From contig CAZPXH010000014.1 in assembly GCA_964591085.1 (NCBI GenBank), positions 1 to 58,726 on the forward strand: a stretch of DNA of 58,726 nucleotides. The letters are read 5' to 3'. This document shows positions 54,141-58,726 of this stretch, piece after piece (the stretch's first letter is position 1; each line of letters starts with the position of its first letter). This DNA comes from CAZPXH01 sp964591085. Its GTDB lineage: Bacteria; Spirochaetota; Spirochaetia; DSM-27196; CAZPXH01. The notes under the pieces are model-generated. The model was not told where the DNA came from and searched no databases. It saw only the letters and a program-made list of their open reading frames with translations. The position numbers and the translations under genes were made by a program.

Positions 54141-55142
54141 CTAAATGAAGGGAGCGCTGTCCAGGGTCTGCCGCCAGGGTCGCTCGGTCTGTACGAGCTC
54201 CGGGAACCACTTCTGGCATTCGGCTACCGCCGAGAGCGCACCCGGAAGCCCGTGGGATCCGGGGTAGCGGGCGAACAGGAACTCCCGGCTGCAGAGTGTC
54301 TGCTGTGCGTGCGCAAGGTAGCGCTTCACCATTACCACAACATCGTCCTTGCGGTACCAGCCGGCATTGCGGCTGGAACGGATGGCGGAGTACAGGCCAT
54401 CCAGGTCAATGCAGTAGCTGACCTCACCGTCCCACAGCCCGTTGGGCTGCTGCAGGGCGATGGCTGCGTCAACCACTCGCTCGGCGAGGGGCCATCGCCG
54501 TCCGCGGATCTCGTAGATGAAGTACATGTGGAACGCACCGCCGAGTTCCTTGGTGCCAAGCGCAGGGCGCAGGCCGGTCCGTTGGAGGAAACCGCGGCTC
54601 CAGAAACCGGTCTGGGGGTGTACGTGCTGATCCAGCCAATCGAAGTAGCTGTCCCAGAAACCTTCCGGCGCCGCCGAACTCATGTGCAGAATCGCCGGCA
54701 GGCCGGCAACCTCGTGGGAAGCCGGCCAGATGATTGACCACGTTATCCGGGAAAGCCACGCCCGCGTGCTTTCCGGGGAGCGTGCTATCCGCAGCGCCTT
54801 CTGCACTGGTACCGCGGGTTTGCGGCCCAGCAGGTGCAGTGCGGCGACCGCGTAGGCGGCGGTGTGACTCCGGAAGTGGAAGTTGTGGCGCCGGGTGTAC
54901 CAGCCGCTCCCGCGGCGCTGGAAGCGGTTGATGGTGGCCGCCCAGCCCTCCCGCTCGGACTCCGGCATTGCGTCCTGCCCGATTGTTGCGCGGGAGATCA
55001 GCATGTCGGTTGGTCCGTAAATGCTCACCGCCTGCCCCGGGCGATACCCAAACTGCCCGGGTTTGTCGCCGGCGCGGAACTGTGCCTCCCACTCGGGGTA
55101 CATCGCCTCCAGGGGGCGAAAGTCGAATGCCTCGCGTGCCAT
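54141..55142 (-). CDS. Alpha/alpha-toroid (terpenoid-cyclase-like) protein
   Basis: A 333-residue soluble protein of repeated helix pairs: SHTAAYAVAALHLLGRKP, HVHPQTGFWSRGFLQRTG, LGGAFHMYFIYEIRG, ALQQPNGLWDGEVSYCIDLDGLYSAI. The GxW and QxxxGLWD turns are typical of squalene-cyclase/prenyltransferase-repeat toroids, but catalytic DxDD is not seen, so it may be a non-cyclase. The start at 55142 follows AAGGA; the earlier open frame carries no family sequence. It is third in a run with the GH2 enzyme and a small membrane protein. Function unassigned. Confidence 0.68.
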   Translation of the reverse strand: MAREAFDFRPLEAMYPEWEAQFRAGDKPGQFGYRPGQAVSIYGPTDMLISRATIGQDAMPESEREGWAATINRFQRRGSGWYTRRHNFHFRSHTAAYAVAALHLLGRKPAVPVQKALRIARSPESTRAWLSRITWSIIWPASHEVAGLPAILHMSSAAPEGFWDSYFDWLDQHVHPQTGFWSRGFLQRTGLRPALGTKELGGAFHMYFIYEIRGRRWPLAERVVDAAIALQQPNGLWDGEVSYCIDLDGLYSAIRSSRNAGWYRKDDVVVMVKRYLAHAQQTLCSREFLFARYPGSHGLPGALSAVAECQKWFPELVQTERPWRQTLDSAPFI

Positions 55143-55185
55143 TAATCCTTCAGTTTGGTGCATACCGGTCACGCTGTACAGGTGT

Positions 55186-55206
55186 GAATCCCGTGGCACG
55201 GGATTC
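55186..55206 (-). repeat. 21-base near-perfect palindrome between operon genes
   Basis: GAATCCCGTG, G, CACGGGATTC: a 10-bp inverted repeat with a one-base centre, between the small membrane gene stop and the toroid start. It could form an mRNA stem that adjusts expression within the operon or be a protein site. There is no T-run. Confidence 0.55.
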
Positions 55207-55219
55207 AAGGGGTCACCAC

Positions 55220-55693
55220 TCAGCCGGGATCCACGAGCGGGCCAGTCCCAGGATCCTCCGTGCGCTCCAGGCGCAGAACGATTTTGGAGTGGCGCAAAAC
55301 GGAGATATCCACGCGCTCGCCTATCGCAAAGCGACGGAAGTCCTCCCCGGTCACCCGGTACTCGCCGTTGCCGACTCGCAGCCAATACTGGGTCCGGCCA
55401 CCGAACAGCGGGCGCACTCTGACAAAGCGGTGCACAAGCATCGCCCCGGACTCCTGTTCTATGCGGGGGGCAAGCGTGTCCCGCAGAAGCGCAAGCCACA
55501 CGGGGAACCGATCCGTTACCAGAATCACCCCGGGGATTGCCAGCCCGATTCGGACCGCCTGCCATGCCGGGAGGGCGGCCGGCGGCCAGATCCTGCAGGC
55601 AAAGGTGAGCAGGAGCGTTGCCAGCGTCGCTGACAGAAGGACTGCAGACTGCGCCACAAATCGCGGGAGGACTACCCGTCTGAGCTGTGTCAC
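55220..55693 (-). CDS. Small membrane protein, unknown function
   Basis: A 157-residue protein with a GTG start (55693) inside the GH2 stop region (AAGTGA overlap) and a GAGGAG site. Two hydrophobic helices at about 12-35 and 42-62 are followed by a soluble C-terminal part rich in strands (FVRVRPLFGGRTQYWLRVGNGEYRVT, then ERVDISVLRHSKIVLRLER), perhaps a small PH- or OB-like barrel. The close coupling implies joint expression with the GH2 enzyme. No family name can be supported. Confidence 0.65.
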   Translation of the reverse strand: MTQLRRVVLPRFVAQSAVLLSATLATLLLTFACRIWPPAALPAWQAVRIGLAIPGVILVTDRFPVWLALLRDTLAPRIEQESGAMLVHRFVRVRPLFGGRTQYWLRVGNGEYRVTGEDFRRFAIGERVDISVLRHSKIVLRLERTEDPGTGPLVDPG

Positions 55694-57804
55694 TTCCGCT
55701 CCTCGCCGTCCGCCCGCTCCTGGTAGTGCGCCGCCATGACCGAGTACCCCTGTTTTGGCTTGCGGTCCGCGCTCACCAGGCCCTTGAGGTTGAAGTTTGG
55801 CACCGGGTTTGACGGGAACCAGATGTTGTAGAAGTCCGCAAAGACCCAGGGGCTGACGCCAACAATCTCCGGCCGGGCGCGGGCGGTCTCCCAGTAGCGG
55901 GACAGGACTTCTGCCTGATAGTCCTCTCCGTAGGTTCTGCTGGTCTGGATTCGCTCTCCCTGCCATGGACCATCCGCGCTGCTCCTGCCCGGCGCTGCCC
56001 CGGCCCCGAACTCGCTGAGGATCAGCGGCTTTCCCCGGTGGAGCGTTCGCGCGTGGTCCAGATGCCCGGCCAGGCCGGCTGCATCCGCGTAGTACCAGCC
56101 GTAGTAGGAGTTAAGCGACGCGATATCTGCTCCGCGCCATCCCCTGCGCAGCGCGTCCAGCGGCGGGATGTTGTAGCTCAGTTCCACGCAGGTCACCGGG
56201 CGGGTGGGATCCGCCTCCCGCGCAAGGTCTGCCAGGTGCGCAAACACCCGGCCCGCTCGCGCACCGAGGGTGTATGCCTCGTTCCCCACGCCCCAGTAGA
56301 TGATGGAGGGCCGGAGCCGGTCCCGTTCTATCATCTCAAGCAGCTGCCTTCGGGCGTGGGCCAGAAGCGCCGGCCGACGGGTCTGCCGAATTCCAAAGAG
56401 GCGGACCGGAAGCCTGCTCCACGGCTCCTTCTCCTGCTTCCAGGCGGTGAAGCCGGAACCGGCCTGGTACATCGGGATTTCCTCCGTCTGAAGCAAGCCA
56501 CGGCGCTCCGCCTCCTCCAGCTCTGACAGCGAGTGCGGGTAATGTGCCCGGCGAATGAAGTTGGCGTGCATGCCGGTGATCAGATCGTGATCTGAGCGGA
56601 TCACCTCCTCCGGGAGGCTTGCCCCGTGGACCGGGTGGTCTTCATGTCGGCAGATTCCGCGCAGGAACAGCGGCTCACCGTTCAGCAGAAGCTGCTCCCC
56701 GCGCACTTCCACCCGCCGCAGCCCGGTGCGCGCGGACACAGCGTCAACAACCACGCTGTTGCGCAAGAGGCGCGCGCGGATCTGCAGGCGAGCTGGCGAA
56801 CTCGGGGACCACTGCGGCAGGCCGTCCGCCTCCAGTCTGACCTCCCACAGCGCGAGCGCGGGCCTCCCCGAACCCGCTTCCAGGGTGGCTTTCCGCTCCG
56901 CTGGTATCATCGAGCCGGGAGTTCCGGCCTCCGGCCGTACCGAGACCTGCAGGCTGCGTGAATCCCAGGGACCGGCCGGGGGTCCGAGGTCTGCGCCGGC
57001 GTGCTCGGTGATCACACGGAGCCGCAGCGCGCCGTCCACTTCCGCGGTTCGGACGCTGACCACGCCTTCCGGTGGAACCATCTGCAGCTCAACACCACGG
57101 TGGATTCCGCCGTAGGTGTGCCATCCGGGGTTGTGGTGCTCCTTGATCTTTGGAGGAAGCGAGTCAGCGGTCAGGCGATTATCACAGCAGACAACCAGCA
57201 CGTTCGGGCCCGGCGCCGACTTGTCCAGAAGCATTCCGGTGCAGTCAAAGTACTGGGTGGTGTAGCCACCCTCGTAGTCTCCGAGGTGAATCCCGTTCAG
57301 CCACACCGAGCCCCGGAGCAGCAGACCGCCAAAGGCGATGCGGGTGCGCATCCCGTCTCCCGGTTCTTCCAGCGTGAAAGTCCGGGCGTACCAGGCCAGA
57401 CCCAAATAACCGGTGTGAGCGCTCTGTGCTGGGTTGAAGGTGCCGGGCACCGAGACAGTCTCCCAGCCGCTCCGGTTCGCTTCCGCCCGCCAGAACCCGG
57501 CATCCTGCCCGCGGCCATCCGGGTCCAGCAGGAACAGCCACTGCCCGTCCAGCGTCACCGTGCGGCGCGTCGCACCATCGGAGGAAAGGCTGCCGGGGTA
57601 GGGCGCCTGCCGTACCACAAGCAGCGGTTCATCCAGCAGGCGGACCAGCTCCCAGGGAACGGCCCCGTCCCAGCGCAGATCCCGCAGACCCGCTATGGGA
57701 AAGCGCCGCAGCGGGAAGAACAGGAGGACCACCGCGGCTGACGCGAGAAGGACAAACGCCGCAATCGTAGCAAGCAGCAGCACCAGAAGGCTTCCAGCGG
57801 ACAT
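55690..57804 (-). CDS. Membrane-anchored GH2 glycosidase, beta-glucuronidase-like
   Basis: A 704-residue glycoside hydrolase family 2 enzyme. An N-terminal hydrophobic segment (residues 6-30) with a basic stretch after it suggests a membrane anchor. Domains in order are a jelly-roll (about 80-245), an immunoglobulin-like sandwich (about 250-365) and a TIM barrel (about 370-700). The acid/base is E509 (IYWGVGNEAYT), the nucleophile E598 (LILSEFGAG), and SLNSYYGWYY matches the beta-glucuronidase form of the active site. It would cleave a beta-glycoside, perhaps glucuronide or galactoside, outside the membrane. Confidence 0.93.
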   Translation of the reverse strand: MSAGSLLVLLLATIAAFVLLASAAVVLLFFPLRRFPIAGLRDLRWDGAVPWELVRLLDEPLLVVRQAPYPGSLSSDGATRRTVTLDGQWLFLLDPDGRGQDAGFWRAEANRSGWETVSVPGTFNPAQSAHTGYLGLAWYARTFTLEEPGDGMRTRIAFGGLLLRGSVWLNGIHLGDYEGGYTTQYFDCTGMLLDKSAPGPNVLVVCCDNRLTADSLPPKIKEHHNPGWHTYGGIHRGVELQMVPPEGVVSVRTAEVDGALRLRVITEHAGADLGPPAGPWDSRSLQVSVRPEAGTPGSMIPAERKATLEAGSGRPALALWEVRLEADGLPQWSPSSPARLQIRARLLRNSVVVDAVSARTGLRRVEVRGEQLLLNGEPLFLRGICRHEDHPVHGASLPEEVIRSDHDLITGMHANFIRRAHYPHSLSELEEAERRGLLQTEEIPMYQAGSGFTAWKQEKEPWSRLPVRLFGIRQTRRPALLAHARRQLLEMIERDRLRPSIIYWGVGNEAYTLGARAGRVFAHLADLAREADPTRPVTCVELSYNIPPLDALRRGWRGADIASLNSYYGWYYADAAGLAGHLDHARTLHRGKPLILSEFGAGAAPGRSSADGPWQGERIQTSRTYGEDYQAEVLSRYWETARARPEIVGVSPWVFADFYNIWFPSNPVPNFNLKGLVSADRKPKQGYSVMAAHYQERADGEERK

Positions 57805-57865
57805 GGGGCAAGGATATCAGAGCCGGGCATGCCCGCGGGCCCACCCGGCAAGGAGACTGACTAGC

Positions 57866-58684
57866 TTACAGACGATACGCCAGCGAGACCCCGAACGATG
57901 GAGCCCAGAGCCAGAGGCTTTCGGTCAGTACAGACCCTGCTGGTACTCCGGACGGCGACGCAACGCTCTCAATCACGACATCGGCGGCAAACTCACCCGT
58001 GGGGAGGGAGAAGTAGTGGCCCTCTACCCGTCCGCCAAACCGCAGGACCAGCTGGCTTTCCGGCGCACCGGCCTCGTACCAGACTCCAACGGACGCTCCG
58101 TAGGCCGGAGCAGGATCAACGATGGCGGCGCTGAGTAGCGCATTCCGGTTTGCCAACGTCTGAACACCGTCGATCCCCACGATTCGGTTACCGTACAGGC
58201 GTTCCGACGTTGCGCCGTTGAAGTCGCGGACCACGCGGACACCGACAGGAGTTGTGACCCGTTCGAGCCACCCTCTGTAGACTGGCGAGAACTCCAAAAA
58301 GGCAGCAAAGCCCGCCCAGTGCCCGAGACTGCCATACTGCGCCTGGTACTCAAGACCCCGGTTGTCCCTGTTATCAAAGGTCGTCTCGGGAATCTGATTG
58401 CCTACTGTGGCGCCAGTTCGGACGCTAAAGGACTCCCACCGCATTCCAAAGAACACGGTGGCTCCGTACGGCCCCCATGGTGCTGTTCGGATTAGGGAGT
58501 CGAGCACCCCGTCCTCAAAGGATTGGATATCCGTCTCTTCACCGCCGACCACATTGCTCTGACCTGTCCAGAAAAAGAACGGCACGGAAGAGGAAGCCTC
58601 CACACCCAGTTCCAGATCAACGGCAGCAACAATGCCAGCAGCCAGCAGCGCGAAAATGAACGCGAATCCGGTCCGCAGCTTCAT
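57866..58684 (-). CDS. Predicted outer-membrane beta-barrel protein
   Basis: A 272-residue protein with signal peptide (GFAFIFALLAAGIVAAV) and then alternating aromatic strands such as VPFFFWTGQSNVV, WAGFAAFLEFSPVY, GASVGVWYEAG and ending WAPSFGVSLAYRL, a C-terminal strand with a terminal Leu as in barrel proteins. About 8-10 strands are likely. The start at 58684 follows an AGGG; the open frame beyond it to the window edge is not needed. Function (porin, adhesin or assembly partner) unknown. Confidence 0.68.
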   Translation of the reverse strand: MKLRTGFAFIFALLAAGIVAAVDLELGVEASSSVPFFFWTGQSNVVGGEETDIQSFEDGVLDSLIRTAPWGPYGATVFFGMRWESFSVRTGATVGNQIPETTFDNRDNRGLEYQAQYGSLGHWAGFAAFLEFSPVYRGWLERVTTPVGVRVVRDFNGATSERLYGNRIVGIDGVQTLANRNALLSAAIVDPAPAYGASVGVWYEAGAPESQLVLRFGGRVEGHYFSLPTGEFAADVVIESVASPSGVPAGSVLTESLWLWAPSFGVSLAYRL

Positions 58685-58726
58685 CGGTGCCCTACCAGTC
58701 CGCAAGATCGCCCCATCGGCTTGCAT

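Noticed and set aside
54141..55565. Long version (474 codons) of the toroid protein
   Set aside because: The first 141 codons are antisense-like, low in family signal and overlap the upstream small membrane gene; RBS supports 55142.

Overview
The window is 58.7 kb of compact, high-GC DNA from a diderm bacterium. I count roughly 50 protein genes and see no rRNA, tRNA, CRISPR array or insertion sequence. The best taxonomic guess, an inference only, is a free-living or host-associated spirochaete. Pointers are a secreted protein with a spirochaete-style FAAGNSEE N-terminus, several lipoproteins with short lipoboxes, a metallo-beta-lactamase/cyclic-nucleotide-binding fusion, many strong Shine-Dalgarno sites and a predicted outer-membrane barrel. 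Genes are tightly packed: ATGA overlaps are frequent, and neighbouring convergent genes overlap by a few bases at about half a dozen places.

Layout. 0-10 kb: a VapBC toxin-antitoxin pair with half-site repeats at its start; small membrane proteins; a secreted sulfatase; a lipoprotein; an SDR oxidoreductase; and a carbon-catabolic locus made of a split transketolase, a D-2-hydroxyacid dehydrogenase and a GntR/FCD regulator, with a palindromic operator over the divergent promoter. 10-19 kb: an NmrA-like protein, a UGT-type glycosyltransferase, ThpR, a PQQ-type sugar dehydrogenase lipoprotein, a PP2C phosphatase, and a response regulator-histidine kinase-secreted MsrA operon. 19-24.7 kb: a GTP cyclohydrolase II-RibD reductase-mini-ORF-glycosyltransferase cluster, a FecR-domain protein, a MenA/UbiA prenyltransferase, AlgH and a flavin reductase. 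24.7-34.4 kb: a DUF4139 protein; an envelope operon of acyltransferase, sulfotransferase and Lgt; a Ca/Na antiporter; an Eis-like acetyltransferase; and the MBL-CNB-CNB protein.

34.4-44 kb: a frameshifted small secreted-protein gene hidden in an apparent gap, a lone histidine-kinase-type ATPase, and a tandem glycine riboswitch whose downstream hairpin covers the ribosome-binding site of full-length gcvP. Next come a nucleotidyltransferase, a GAF-GGDEF cyclase, a VCBS/ASPIC protein and a mosaic gene with a class III nucleotidyl-cyclase remnant. 44-58.7 kb: an FG-GAP/InlB-repeat lipoprotein, a CAP-domain lipoprotein, a TetR regulator with a 17-bp operator, MFS and EamA transporters, MsrB, a hydrolase lipoprotein, an AcuI/YhdH reductase, a second UbiA enzyme, an alpha/alpha-toroid protein, a membrane-anchored GH2 glycosidase operon and a predicted outer-membrane barrel.

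Themes. Envelope biogenesis and repair are well represented (Lgt, acyltransferase, sulfotransferase, five lipoproteins, secreted MsrA with two-component control, cytosolic-type MsrB). Small-molecule and nucleotide signalling recur (glycine riboswitch, diguanylate cyclase, cNMP-binding hydrolase, cyclase remnant). The loci most worth following up are the riboswitch with its RBS-occluding hairpin, the split-transketolase operon with its operator, the RibA/RibD/glycosyltransferase cluster, and the two broken genes at 34.5 and 44.0 kb.
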